A DNA stretch of 33,289 nucleotides from Planctomycetia bacterium (GTDB taxonomy: Bacteria > Planctomycetota > Planctomycetia > Pirellulales > UBA1268): assembly GCA_009924545.1 (NCBI GenBank), contig RFRL01000016.1:1-33289 (forward strand), in the 5' to 3' direction. This document shows, in pieces, positions 1 through 9,149 of this stretch. The position numbers were made by a program, and so were the translations under genes. Numbering within the stretch: position 1 is the first letter of the stretch; each line of letters opens with the position of its first letter. The notes beneath the pieces were generated by a model. The model was given only the letters and a program-made list of their open reading frames with translations. It had not been told where the DNA came from and did not search any database.

Positions 1-951
1 CCGCGACCCGGGAGCGATGGCATTGTTCGGTCCCGAATAGCCGTTGGTCGCGGCATCGGGATCGATCCACGCGTACACCCGACGACCGCCGGCGCTGCCA
101 GGGAGTGCACTACCGTAATTCACCCCATCGGCACCACTCGAGCCCATGATCGACGGTCGGCTGGAAAGCGCGCCGTATTTCGCCACGCTGGGATGGGCCC
201 GACCGGCATCCTCGATGCACAGCAGGGTGTTGGCCGTGCCATCGGTGACGCGCGACATCTTCGGGTTGTCGCAGTTGAGCATGCCACCGACGACCTGGCC
301 GACCCATGCCGCCGAACCGGTGGGCACGGTCCGCTGACCGTAGAGCGGGTCACCGGCAGTGCTCATCACGTCGGCCAGGGCAATGAACATGTAGTCGATG
401 CCGCCGTAGCCGTAGACCGGATCACGGCCGTCGTTGCCCACCGGAGTCGAGGGGCAAACGAAGGTTTCGATCTTCGTCTTGCCCGCCTTCTGGAAGTTGG
501 CATTCGACGGGTCGTCGTAGGTCCGCCCCTTGGCCTTGGTGTGGACCAGCGCGCCCGAGGACGCAGTGAAGTGACCACTGGCGGCGTGGGCGGTGAGACC
601 GTAGGCGGCGACAGGATTGGTGGAATGGTCGAGCAGGTTGTAGACGCTCGTCTGCTCGATGAAGGGCAGGATCTGCGTCGGGGTGGAGTGGATCATGTAG
701 ACGGTCGTCGCCGACCCGGTGGAGTCGCACTGACCGGGATTGGGCAACGCCTTGTAGCTCGACTCGTAGTTGTGCACGCCCAGGCCGATCTGCTTCATGT
801 TGTTGAAGCACTGGCTGCGGCGGGCTGCCTCGCGGGCCGCCTGGACGGCCGGCAGGAGCAGGCCGACGAGGGTGCCGATGATGGCGATGACGACCAGCAA
901 CTCAACGAGCGTGAACGCCCGACGGAAGCTGGACGGGAGGGAATGACGCAT
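1..951 (-). CDS. DUF1559 prepilin-like protein (3' end outside window)
   Basis: A reading frame of 317 codons stays open to the window edge, so the C-terminus is missing. The N-terminus is a type IV pilin-like leader: a short basic stretch ([11 protein letters not shown]), then [19 protein letters not shown] and a hydrophobic helix to about residue 36. The segment that follows ([20 protein letters not shown], with LGVHNYES just after it) is the signature of planctomycete DUF1559 proteins, usually H-X9-DG type. These are secreted or anchored through a pseudopilin-type helix; their biochemical role is unknown. The residue before the Phe is Ala, where most relatives have Gly. The ATG at 949-951 has a GAGGT ribosome site seven bases upstream (957-961). 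It is divergent from the oxidoreductase gene at 1339. Family assignment is firm; function is not known. Confidence 0.95.
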   Translation of the reverse strand, partial: MRHSLPSSFRRAFTLVELLVVIAIIGTLVGLLLPAVQAAREAARRSQCFNNMKQIGLGVHNYESSYKALPNPGQCDSTGSATTVYMIHSTPTQILPFIEQTSVYNLLDHSTNPVAAYGLTAHAASGHFTASSGALVHTKAKGRTYDDPSNANFQKAGKTKIETFVCPSTPVGNDGRDPVYGYGGIDYMFIALADVMSTAGDPLYGQRTVPTGSAAWVGQVVGGMLNCDNPKMSRVTDGTANTLLCIEDAGRAHPSVAKYGALSSRPSIMGSSGADGVNYGSALPGSAGGRRVYAWIDPDAATNGYSGPNNAIAPGSR

Positions 952-1338
952 GGGATGACCTCGGAAGGGATGGCCGGTTCGGCCGGAAGGCCGCCGGAAG
1001 TTGGAAAAAACGACCGCTTCGAATCAACCACCCATGAGCCCTCGTTCAAGGGTCCAGAAGCAGCTGACGAGTGCTGAACTTATGGATGCTTGGTCACTGA
1101 GCCATGAGCCGGCGGCGAGAAACATGTGAGTAATCGATGAGAATTCAGTGAGTCCCACATCGATCCCACACAATCCTCTGGCTAGTTCCCATTTCGCCTC
1201 GCCATCCGGAACCCTGCTGCCGGGCCGTGGGGCCGCGGGAATTGCAAAACCTTCCCCTCATGGGACACTCACCCGCCATCGAGAACCGGCTGCGAACCTT
1301 CCCGGACCCATACGGCACGCCCGCCCGGAGCTTCTCTC
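952..1338. promoter_or_regulatory. Divergent intergenic region, no gene seen
   Basis: This 387-base gap separates the divergent DUF1559 and Gfo/Idh genes and should hold both promoters. Bases ~1060-1200 are clearly more AT-rich than the surrounding coding DNA. An inverted repeat, ATCGATG (1133-1139) and CATCGAT (1158-1164) with an 18-base spacer, lies in that part and could be an operator, though it is short enough to arise by chance. I could not settle on -35/-10 pairs. Open frames crossing the region look like shadows of coding-strand composition. Confidence 0.4.
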
Positions 1339-2487
1339 ATGCCGACCACCCCGGCCTTTCGTGACCGACCTGTCCGCACCGCCATCGTCGGTCTTGGGTT
1401 CGGCGCCGAGTTCATCCCCATCCACCAGCGCCATCCCCACGCCCAACTCGTGGCGATCTGCCAGCGCTCACGGGAAAAACTCGACCAGGTTGGCGACCGG
1501 TACGGCGTGGAGCGGCGCTCCACCAGCTATGCCGAGGTGCTCAGGGATCCCGACATCGACGCCGTCCACATCAACTCGCCGATTCCCGACCATGCTCCGA
1601 TGTCGATCGCGGCACTGGAGGCTGGCAAGCACGTGATGTGCACCGTGCCGATGGCCACGAGCATCGACGATTGCCGGCGGATCATCGACCTGTGCGACCG
1701 CACCGGGCTGCGCTACATGATGGCGGAGACGGTTGTCTACGCGCGGGAATTCCTCTTCATCAAGGAGATGGCCGATCGCGGCGAGCTGGGGCGGATCCAG
1801 TTCCTCCAGGCCAGCCACCAGCAAGACATGGACGGCTGGCCCGACTACTGGCCGGGGTTGCCGCCGATGCACTACGCCACCCACTGCGTGGGTCCGTGCC
1901 TGGCCCTGGAAAGGAAGGATGCCGAGGAGGTGAGCTGCTTCGGTTCGGGGCGGATCCGCGACGAGCTGATCGCGCGTTACGGCTCGCCGTTCGCGATCGA
2001 GACCGCGCACGTCAAGCTCCACCACAGCGATGTCGTGGCGCGGATCGTCCGCTCGCTGTTCGACACCGCGCGGCAATACCGCGAGAGCTTTGACGTGTAC
2101 GGGTCGAAAAAGAGCTTCGAGTGGCAACTCGTCGAGGGGGAGGAGCCGGTGCTCCACACCGCCAAGAAGCCGGAGCCCGAGATCCCTGCCCGGGTGCCGG
2201 TGCCCGATTTCGCCCACCGCCTCCCCGAGCCGATCCGCCGCTTCACCACCGGCGGTGTCTATGACGCCGACGATCACCAGCATCTCTCGTTCACGCAGGG
2301 GGGCGGCCACGGCGGGAGCCACCCGCACCTCGTGCACGAGTTCGTTTCGGCACTGGTCGAGGGGCGCGAGCCTTATCCCAATGCCCGGCAGAGCGCCAAC
2401 TGGACCTGCACCGGCCTCCTCGCCCACGAGTCGGGGATGGCCGGCGGGGTGATCAAGAAGCTGCCGGAGTGGACGCTCAGTTCGTGA
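1339..2487 (+). CDS. Gfo/Idh/MocA family oxidoreductase
   Basis: The 382-residue product is a predicted NAD(P)-dependent oxidoreductase acting on sugars, inositols or related alcohols. An N-terminal Rossmann fold (residues ~12-130) has the dinucleotide loop VGLGFGAEF (17-25), the DPDIDAVHINSPIPDH strand-loop (70-85) and GKHVMCTVPMA (96-106). At that last point most family members read C-E-K-P; here the sequence is C-T-V-P, so the usual catalytic or cofactor-contacting Lys is Val. The C-terminal alpha/beta substrate domain carries H178 and H182 (MHYATHC), close to where the family places its substrate histidine. No signal peptide is seen, so it is probably cytoplasmic. The ATG at 1339 has GGAG at 1327-1330. 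It is followed 148 bases later by the ThuA/cytochrome gene on the same strand, a pairing consistent with a carbohydrate-oxidation unit. Substrate unknown. Confidence 0.95.
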   Translation: MPTTPAFRDRPVRTAIVGLGFGAEFIPIHQRHPHAQLVAICQRSREKLDQVGDRYGVERRSTSYAEVLRDPDIDAVHINSPIPDHAPMSIAALEAGKHVMCTVPMATSIDDCRRIIDLCDRTGLRYMMAETVVYAREFLFIKEMADRGELGRIQFLQASHQQDMDGWPDYWPGLPPMHYATHCVGPCLALERKDAEEVSCFGSGRIRDELIARYGSPFAIETAHVKLHHSDVVARIVRSLFDTARQYRESFDVYGSKKSFEWQLVEGEEPVLHTAKKPEPEIPARVPVPDFAHRLPEPIRRFTTGGVYDADDHQHLSFTQGGGHGGSHPHLVHEFVSALVEGREPYPNARQSANWTCTGLLAHESGMAGGVIKKLPEWTLSS

Positions 2488-2635
2488 AGGGTTCCTGAAG
2501 GCGGGCCGGGCGCCATGGTCCGCATGGCGGATGGGCGGAGTTCCGGTGCCGGGGAACGTGGCGTCTGCCGGCGACGCGACACGGAGTATCATGGGACACC
2601 CGGTCCGTGGGTCCACGGGCCACGGAGAGCCCGCG

Positions 2636-5600
2636 ATGCGCTTCCAGTCCCTGTGGTCGGTGTGTTTGTCGGTGGTCCTGCTCGTTCCCGGAGTGGCCGC
2701 CGCGGCGGCCGACACCGCAGCGCCGCTGCGGGTGCTGTTCCTCGGCGACCAAGGGCACCACACGCCGGCCGACCGCTTCCGGCAACTCCAGCCGGTCCTC
2801 GCCCCGCGGGGGATCGAGCTGGTCTACACGGAGCGGCTGGAGGACCTCGATCCAGCCGTGCTCGCCGCCTACGACGTCCTCGCCGTCTATGCCAACATCG
2901 ACGAGCTGCCCCCGGCCGCCGAGGCGGCCCTCCTCGATTTCGTCCGCGGTGGCAAGGGACTCGTCCCGCTCCACTGCGCCAGCTATTGCTTCAGGAATTC
3001 TCCCGCCTGGATCGACCTGGTGGGGGCCCAGTTCCAGAAACACGGAGCGGGTGAGTTCCGCACCGAGTCGGTCGCCCCCGACCATCCGGTGATGCGCGGC
3101 TTCCAGGGGTTCGCCAGCTACGACGAGACCTACGTCCACACCCGGCACAACCCGCGCGGCCGGACCGTGCTCGAGGAGCGCGTCGAGGGGGACCACTGCG
3201 AGCCCTGGACCTGGGTCCGCAGCGAGGGGCAGGGGCGCGTCTTCTACACCGCCTGGGGCCACGACGAGCGCACCTGGGCCCACCCCGGCTTCCACAATCT
3301 CGTGGAGCGCGGCATCCGCTTCGCCGCCGGGGGCGACCCGGCCGCCGCCGGTCCCTACGTCGATCATCCGCGGATGACGAAGCTTCCGGCCGAGCTCGCT
3401 CCCTTCTCCTACGAATCGGCCAAGGTGCCGTTCTACGATCCCGATGCGGCGCAGTGGGGCAAGCAGCTCGAACCGAAGACGACGATGCAGCAACCGCTCG
3501 AGCCGGCAGAATCGCTCCGCCACGCGATCACTCCCGAGGGCTTCCGCGTCGACCTGTTCGCCGCCGAGCCGCTCCTCGAGGCCAAGCCCCTGGCCATCGC
3601 CTTCGACGCGGCGGGGCGGCTGTTCGTGGCCGAGAGCGTCGACTACCCCAACGACATCGTCCTCCCGGGCGAGGGGGCGGGCCGCGACCGGATCGTGATG
3701 CTCACCGACGGTGACGGCGACGGCACGGCCGACACGCGCACCGTCTACGCGGAGGGGCTCTCCATCCCCACCAGCCTCCTCCACCATGACGGCGGGTTCA
3801 TCGTCGCCCAGGCACCGACGATGCTCTACCTCAAGGACGCCGACGGCGACGGCACGGCGGAGATCCGCCGCGAGCTGTTCTCCGGATGGGGCACGCGCGA
3901 CACCCATTCCGGCCCCAGCAGCCTCGCCTGGGGCTTCGACGGCTGGGTCTACGGGATGGTCGGCTACTCCGGCTTCGAGGGGCAGGTGGGCGGCGAGAAG
4001 CACCGCTTCGGGCAGGGCTTCTTCCGCTTCCTTCCCGACGGGTCGAAGCTCGAGTTCCTCCGCAGCACCAACAACAACTCCTGGGGTTTCGGTTTCAGCG
4101 AGGAGGGGCTGGTCTTCGGTTCGACGGCCAACGGCAACCCCAGCGAGCACATGCCGCTGCCGGCCCGGGTCTATGAGCGCGTCCGCGGCTGGAGCGCCAC
4201 CACCCTCGGCGGCATCGCCGGCACCCCGAAGATGGAGCTCGCGCCGCGCGGCGACGGGCTGGCGCCGATCCGCCAGGTCGATCACCACGGCAGGTTCACT
4301 GCCGCCGCCGGCCACCGGCTCTACACGGCGCGGGCTTTCCCGCCGGAATACTGGAACCGCGCCGCCTTCGTCTGTGAACCGACCGGGCACGTCGTCGCCA
4401 CGTTCCAGCTGCAGCCGGTGGGGGCGGGCTTCCGCAGCCGGATGGCCTGGGATCTCCTCGCCAGCGACGACGAGTGGACGGCGCCCATCCAGGCCGAGGT
4501 CGGCCCCGACGGCCGCGTGTGGGTCATCGACTGGTACAACTACATCGTCCAGCACAACCCCACGCCGGCCGGCTTCGAGAACGGCAAAGGCAACGCCTAC
4601 CAGACGCCGCTCCGCGACAAGACGCACGGGCGGATCTGGCGCGTGGGGCCGGATGCCGGCCCGGCCGAGAGGCACGATCCGGCCGCGCTCGATCCGGCCG
4701 GGCTCGTCGCGCTGCTCGGGGCCGACAACATGTTTTGGCGGGAGCGGGCCCAGTGCCAGTTGGTGGCCCGGGCGGCCCAACGCTCCGACGGTGGCCGCGA
4801 CGTGGTGCCGGGTCTGGTGGCGCTGGTGAAAAACCGTGCGGTCGACGCCATCGGACTCGATCCGGCGGCGATCCACGCCCTGTGGACGCTGCGTGCCTTG
4901 GGGGCTTTCGGCCCCGGCGGTGATCTCGCGGCGCTCGATGCGGCGCGGGGGGCGCTCGAGCACCCCTCCGCCGGCGTGCGTCTCAATGCCATTCGCGTCC
5001 TGCCGCGCGACGAGGCGACGCTCACGGCCATCGACCGGGCCGGTGTCGGTGCCGATGCCGTGCCCGTGGTGCGCTTGGCGGTGCTCGAGGCGCTCTCGGA
5101 GTGTCCGCCGTCGGCTCTCGCGGCGCGGCTCGTGGGCCGGCTCCTCGACGATCCGACGACGCTCGCCGATCCGATCCTCGCCGATGCGGCCACCGCGGCC
5201 GCGGCGGTGCACGCGGCCGGCGTGCTCCCGTCGTTGATCACCCCCGGGGCGCGTGCCGCGGCGCTGGTGCCCGCCGCGCTCGTGCCCGTGGCAGTGCTCG
5301 TGGGGCCCGAGGAGGCGGCGCTTGCCGCGCCTCCCGCGCCGCAGCGGCTCGCGCTCATCGAACGGGTCAGCGAACACGTTGCCCGCGGCGCCGATGCGGC
5401 GGTCGTCAACCGGCTCGTGGTGGGCCTCGACGGCGCTGATCCCCTGGTCGCCGGTGCCAGCCTGGCGGGTTTGGCCCGGGGCTGGCCGCGCGGCACGGCG
5501 CTGGAGTTCGCCCCGGCCGCCAGCGCGGCCATCAGCCGGCTGGTGGAGCGGCTCCCGCCGGCGGCGCAGGGGCAACTGGTGACGTTCGTGCAGCGCACCG

Positions 5601-7096
5601 GCAGCACCGTCCTCGACGCCCATGTCGGCACGATCAGCCAGGCGCTCTTCGCCCAACTCGACTCCACGGCCGGCGACGCCCAGCGCGGGGCGGCCGCGGA
5701 GCGACTGGTCGCCCTGCGCCCCGCCGACATGGAGGTGGTCGAGCAGGTGCTCGGCCGGACTGGCGGCAAGACGAGTCCGGAACTGGCTTCGCTCCTGGTC
5801 ACGGCCGTGGGCCGCTCGCAGGCGCCCGAGGCGGTGCCCGCACTCCTCGACCTGCTCCCCACGTTCACTCCCACCGTCCGCGAGGCGGCGGTGCGGGCGG
5901 TGCTCTCGGGGCGCGACGGCGCCCAGCGGATCGTGGAGCGAATGGAAGCGGGGGCCCTGGCTGCCGGCGACCTGCCGCTGGTGGAGCGGAGCAAGCTTTC
6001 CGAGCACCCCGACCGGCGGTTCCGCGACCGGGCGCGGAAGGCGCTGGCGAAAGCGGGCGGCCTCCCCGACGCCGATCGGCAGAAGGTGATCGACGCCGTG
6101 CTGCCGGTGGTCCGTGCCGGGGGTGACGCTGCCCGCGGCAAGGGGCTCTTCGCCCAGCAGTGCGCCAAGTGCCACCGGCATTCGGGCGAGGGAGGGCAGG
6201 TGGGGCCTGACCTGACCGGGATGGCGGTCCACCCGCCGGAGGAACTGCTCATCCACATTCTCGACCCGAACCGTTCGGTGGAGGGCAACTACCGCGCCTA
6301 CACCGTGGCCACCGACGACGGCCGGGTGGTGACCGGGTTGCTGGCGGCCGAGAGCCGCACGGCACTGGAGATCGTCGATGCCGAGGGGAAGCGGCATCCG
6401 ATCCAGCGCGACGAAATCGAGGCCTTCCAGCCCTCGCCCAACTCACTCATGCCGGTGGGCTTCGAAAGGCAGATTCCGCCGGCGGGTCTCGCCGACCTGC
6501 TCGCGTTCCTCACCGCACGCGGCAAGTTCCTCCCCCTGCCGCTGGAGAAGGTGGCCACCGCGGTGAGCACGCGGGGGCTGTTCTACGACGCCGGCAACGC
6601 CGCGGAACGGCTCGTGTTCCCCGATTGGTCGCCGAAAACGTTCGCCGGCGTGCCCTACCACCTCGTCGATCCGCAGGGAGACACGATCCCCAACATCGTC
6701 ATGCTCCACGGACCGCTCGGCTACCTGCCGCCGAAGATGCCGCAGTCGGTGTCGGTGCCGGTGGGGGGCGCGGTGCGCGCGATCCATCTGCTCGGCGGGG
6801 TTTCCGGCTGGGGCTTCCCGGCGATCGGCAAGGGCTCGACGAGCATGATCGTCCGGTTGGTGTATGCCGACGGCACCACCGAGGACCACGCGCTGGTCAA
6901 CGGTGAGCACCTCGCCGACTACATCCGACGCATCGACGTGCCGCAGAGCACGTTCGCCGCCGATCTGGCCGGCCGTCAGATGCGCACGGTGCGCGTCGAG
7001 CCGCGCAAGGCCGATCCGATCGCCCGGCTGGAACTGGTGAAAGGCAAGGACGACACGGCGCCGATCGTGATGGCGATCACGGTGGAGTCGCCGTGA
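2636..7096 (+). CDS. Large secreted ThuA / propeller / HEAT / cytochrome c protein
   Basis: A 1,486-residue multidomain protein. Residues 1-25 form a signal peptide, which is why the start is placed at 2636 (GGAG just upstream) and not at the in-frame ATG at 2531. Residues ~30-232 are a ThuA-like domain (GGKGLVPLHC; FYTAWGHDERTW). From ~298 a propeller dehydrogenase-like domain begins (GFRVDLFAAEPLL; DGDGDGTADT; WGFDGWVYGM), of the 'PVC-type membrane-bound dehydrogenase' kind. Residues ~700-1150 are Ala/Leu-rich HEAT-like repeats. Residues ~1160-1290 are the haem domain with C1176-A-K-C1179-H, GPDLTG and SLMPVGFE. A further ~190-residue C-terminal region looks like a beta-sandwich and I cannot name it. 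It probably oxidises a sugar-like substrate outside the cytoplasm and passes electrons to the bound haem. A TATCAT hexamer at 2587-2592 could be its -10 element. Confidence 0.93.
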   Translation: MRFQSLWSVCLSVVLLVPGVAAAAADTAAPLRVLFLGDQGHHTPADRFRQLQPVLAPRGIELVYTERLEDLDPAVLAAYDVLAVYANIDELPPAAEAALLDFVRGGKGLVPLHCASYCFRNSPAWIDLVGAQFQKHGAGEFRTESVAPDHPVMRGFQGFASYDETYVHTRHNPRGRTVLEERVEGDHCEPWTWVRSEGQGRVFYTAWGHDERTWAHPGFHNLVERGIRFAAGGDPAAAGPYVDHPRMTKLPAELAPFSYESAKVPFYDPDAAQWGKQLEPKTTMQQPLEPAESLRHAITPEGFRVDLFAAEPLLEAKPLAIAFDAAGRLFVAESVDYPNDIVLPGEGAGRDRIVMLTDGDGDGTADTRTVYAEGLSIPTSLLHHDGGFIVAQAPTMLYLKDADGDGTAEIRRELFSGWGTRDTHSGPSSLAWGFDGWVYGMVGYSGFEGQVGGEKHRFGQGFFRFLPDGSKLEFLRSTNNNSWGFGFSEEGLVFGSTANGNPSEHMPLPARVYERVRGWSATTLGGIAGTPKMELAPRGDGLAPIRQVDHHGRFTAAAGHRLYTARAFPPEYWNRAAFVCEPTGHVVATFQLQPVGAGFRSRMAWDLLASDDEWTAPIQAEVGPDGRVWVIDWYNYIVQHNPTPAGFENGKGNAYQTPLRDKTHGRIWRVGPDAGPAERHDPAALDPAGLVALLGADNMFWRERAQCQLVARAAQRSDGGRDVVPGLVALVKNRAVDAIGLDPAAIHALWTLRALGAFGPGGDLAALDAARGALEHPSAGVRLNAIRVLPRDEATLTAIDRAGVGADAVPVVRLAVLEALSECPPSALAARLVGRLLDDPTTLADPILADAATAAAAVHAAGVLPSLITPGARAAALVPAALVPVAVLVGPEEAALAAPPAPQRLALIERVSEHVARGADAAVVNRLVVGLDGADPLVAGASLAGLARGWPRGTALEFAPAASAAISRLVERLPPAAQGQLVTFVQRTGSTVLDAHVGTISQALFAQLDSTAGDAQRGAAAERLVALRPADMEVVEQVLGRTGGKTSPELASLLVTAVGRSQAPEAVPALLDLLPTFTPTVREAAVRAVLSGRDGAQRIVERMEAGALAAGDLPLVERSKLSEHPDRRFRDRARKALAKAGGLPDADRQKVIDAVLPVVRAGGDAARGKGLFAQQCAKCHRHSGEGGQVGPDLTGMAVHPPEELLIHILDPNRSVEGNYRAYTVATDDGRVVTGLLAAESRTALEIVDAEGKRHPIQRDEIEAFQPSPNSLMPVGFERQIPPAGLADLLAFLTARGKFLPLPLEKVATAVSTRGLFYDAGNAAERLVFPDWSPKTFAGVPYHLVDPQGDTIPNIVMLHGPLGYLPPKMPQSVSVPVGGAVRAIHLLGGVSGWGFPAIGKGSTSMIVRLVYADGTTEDHALVNGEHLADYIRRIDVPQSTFAADLAGRQMRTVRVEPRKADPIARLELVKGKDDTAPIVMAITVESP

Positions 7097-7123
7097 TCGC
7101 GCGGTGAACGACGGCCCGGCCGG

Positions 7124-7594
7124 TCAGCGCACCTCGAGCAGCTCGACCAAGAAGTGCAGCGTGGCGTCCGGGGGGATCACCGGAGGGGCACCGCGCTTGC
7201 CGTAGCCGAGCTTGGCGGGAATGAGCAGTTCGATCATTCCCCCCTTGCCCACCAGCTGCATCCCCTCGGTCCAACCAGGGATCACGCCCGACAGGGGAAA
7301 CTCGATCGATTCGCGCCGCTTGTAGGAACTGTCGAACACCTTGCCGTCGTCGAGCCATCCGTGGTAGTGGACCTTGACGGTGCTGCTCGACTTCGGGGCG
7401 ATGCCGCTGCCCTTCCGCAGGATCCGGTACTGCAGGCCCGACGCCGTGGCGGTGAACGTCTTGGCGGCGTCGGTGTCGATCGCGCCGGCCCCCTCGGGGA
7501 GTGTCGGGTGGGGAACGTCGGCGTCGGCAGCGTGCACGGTGATCTCCGGAAGCAGGAACAGGGCGGCCAGAAGGAGGCAGGAGAGAAAGCGCAT
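7124..7594 (-). CDS. Secreted FKBP-type peptidyl-prolyl cis-trans isomerase
   Basis: The 156-residue product has a signal peptide (MRFLSCLLLAALFLLPEITV, cleavage near HAA-DA) and one FKBP domain at ~48-156. Hallmarks are GLQYRILRKGSG, VKVHYHGWLDDGKVFDSS, the FPLSGVIPGWTEGMQLVGKG core, IPAKLGYGKRG and the final hydrophobic strand LHFLVELLEV. Such proteins catalyse proline isomerisation during folding of exported proteins in the periplasm. The start at 7594 gives a proper signal peptide and has GGAG upstream; the longer in-frame ATG at 7690 adds only an Arg/Pro-rich stretch. TATACT on the minus strand (7664-7669) may be its -10 box. It is convergent with the large cytochrome gene, 27 bases away, and I see no clear terminator in that gap. 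Confidence 0.95.
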   Translation of the reverse strand: MRFLSCLLLAALFLLPEITVHAADADVPHPTLPEGAGAIDTDAAKTFTATASGLQYRILRKGSGIAPKSSSTVKVHYHGWLDDGKVFDSSYKRRESIEFPLSGVIPGWTEGMQLVGKGGMIELLIPAKLGYGKRGAPPVIPPDATLHFLVELLEVR

Positions 7595-7736
7595 GGCGGA
7601 GCTCCGCGGGTGCCGCGGGCGACCGGTCCCCGGACGGGAACCTCGGCCATCCCTGGCGGCAGGAGTATAGCAGCGGGCACCCCGCGGCACGGGCCGGCTG
7701 GCACGAGCGGACCGCCGGACCCTCGGGCCCAGCCTG

Positions 7737-9026
7737 CTAGCGCCGGGCCATGAGGGCCTCGATCGCGTCGGCCTCGATGGGCACGTGGCTGCACAGGTCG
7801 ACCGGCCCGGCGGCGGTCACCAGGATGTCGTTTTCCAGCCGCACCCCGATCCCTTCGGCGGGGATGTAGATTCCCGGTTCCACTGTGACGATCCAGCCGG
7901 CGGCGAAGGGACCGTCCTGGGGGGCGAGGTCGTGGACACCCAGCCCGAGGGAATGGCCCAGTCCGTGCATGAAATACGTGCGGCAGGCCGGTTCCTCGGC
8001 GCTGTCGGCCGCGCGCTGCGCGGGGTTGATCAGCCCCAACCCCACCAGTTCGTCGGCCATGTCGACCTGCGCGGCGCGCTTCCAGTCGCGGATCCGCGTC
8101 CCCACGGTGGTCCGGGCGATGGCCCGGTCGAGGACGCGTTTCACGGCGTCGTACACCGCCCGCTGCCGGGGGTCGAAACGGCCGCTCACCGGGTAGGTGC
8201 GCGTCAGGTCGGCAGCGTAGTTGGCGTAGCTGGCCCCGACGTCGATGAGGACGAGGTCGCCCGCGAGGCACTCCGCGTGGTTGTCGAGGTAGTGGAGGAC
8301 GCAGGCGTTCTTCCCGGAACCGATGATCGGTTCGTAGGCCATCCGCGCCCGGCGCCGCGTGAACTCGGCGAGCAGTTCCGCTTCGAGTTCGTATTCCATG
8401 ACGCCGGGGCGGAGGGTGGTCAGGACGCGCTCCAGGCCCGCCGCGGTGATGTCGATCGCCCGGCGGACGAGATCGGTCTCCGCGTCGGCCTTCACCGCGC
8501 GGAGGGAGCGCACGAGCGGCTGGAGACGCTCGTACCGGTGGAGCGGGTAGCGGTGCATGATCCGCCGCGCCAACCGCAGGTCGCGCGGCTCAATCTCGGT
8601 GCTGCTCCGCTCGTGCTCGTTGGAGTCGATCCACACCCGGTCGCAGTCGCAGAGAAGACCGTGGAGGATGGCCGGCAGGTCGGCGAGCCAGCGGACACGC
8701 GGGATCCCCGACACGGCGGTGGCGCGCTCCTTGGTGAGCTTGTCTCCCTCCCACGTCGCCAGCAATTCGTTGGGCTGGCGCAGGAAAAGGATCTCGCGCT
8801 GCGCCGGATCGATGGCGTCCGGGGCGAGCACCAGCACGCTCTCCTCCTGCTCGATCCCCGTGAGCCAGAAGAGGTCGGCCGCCGGGGAGAGGCGCAGCGT
8901 GCCATCGCCGTTGGTGGGGAGGACGTCGGCGGCGTGGACGATCGCCACGCTCCGCGGGGGCAGGAGACGGCGGAGGCGGTCGCGGTTGCCGGCGAACAGA
9001 CCGGGGTCGACAGGCGCGTGCCGCAT
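7737..9026 (-). CDS. pepP: Xaa-Pro aminopeptidase (aminopeptidase P, M24)
   Basis: A 429-residue cytoplasmic metallopeptidase that removes an N-terminal residue preceding proline. The N-terminal creatinase-like domain (to ~170) includes DLFWLTGIEQEESVLVLAPD. The C-terminal pita-bread domain carries the complete dinuclear metal site: D262 (LIDVGASY), D273 (AADLTRTYP), H358 (HGLGHSLGLGVHD), E383 (VEPGIYI) and E398 (VRLENDILV). Length matches bacterial aminopeptidase P. The ATG at 9026 has GGAG a few bases upstream. A TACGAT hexamer on the minus strand (9080-9085) is a possible -10. The FKBP gene follows on the same strand after 142 bases, so they may be separate units. The assignment to aminopeptidase P over prolidase rests on the N-terminal domain and is strong. 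Confidence 0.95.
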   Translation of the reverse strand: MRHAPVDPGLFAGNRDRLRRLLPPRSVAIVHAADVLPTNGDGTLRLSPAADLFWLTGIEQEESVLVLAPDAIDPAQREILFLRQPNELLATWEGDKLTKERATAVSGIPRVRWLADLPAILHGLLCDCDRVWIDSNEHERSSTEIEPRDLRLARRIMHRYPLHRYERLQPLVRSLRAVKADAETDLVRRAIDITAAGLERVLTTLRPGVMEYELEAELLAEFTRRRARMAYEPIIGSGKNACVLHYLDNHAECLAGDLVLIDVGASYANYAADLTRTYPVSGRFDPRQRAVYDAVKRVLDRAIARTTVGTRIRDWKRAAQVDMADELVGLGLINPAQRAADSAEEPACRTYFMHGLGHSLGLGVHDLAPQDGPFAAGWIVTVEPGIYIPAEGIGVRLENDILVTAAGPVDLCSHVPIEADAIEALMARR

Positions 9027-9149
9027 GGACGGTCTCCGGGGCTTTTGCGGTTGGGCGGCGTGCCCTGCCGGCGGCCGGAATCGTACCAGGGAGCGGCGCC
9101 CGCCCGCCGTGAGGCGGAGGGCGGGCCGGGGGTCAGGCCGCGAGCCCTC

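Noticed and set aside
2531-2635. An N-terminal extension of the large cytochrome protein from an upstream ATG
   Set aside because: It would bury the signal peptide 35 residues inside the protein and has no ribosome site as good as that before 2636.
2477-6397. A 1,306-codon open frame on the minus strand opposite the large cytochrome gene
   Set aside because: It lacks family motifs and is Arg/Gly/Ala-rich, as expected from the reverse of GC-rich codons. The plus-strand frame has a signal peptide and clear domains.
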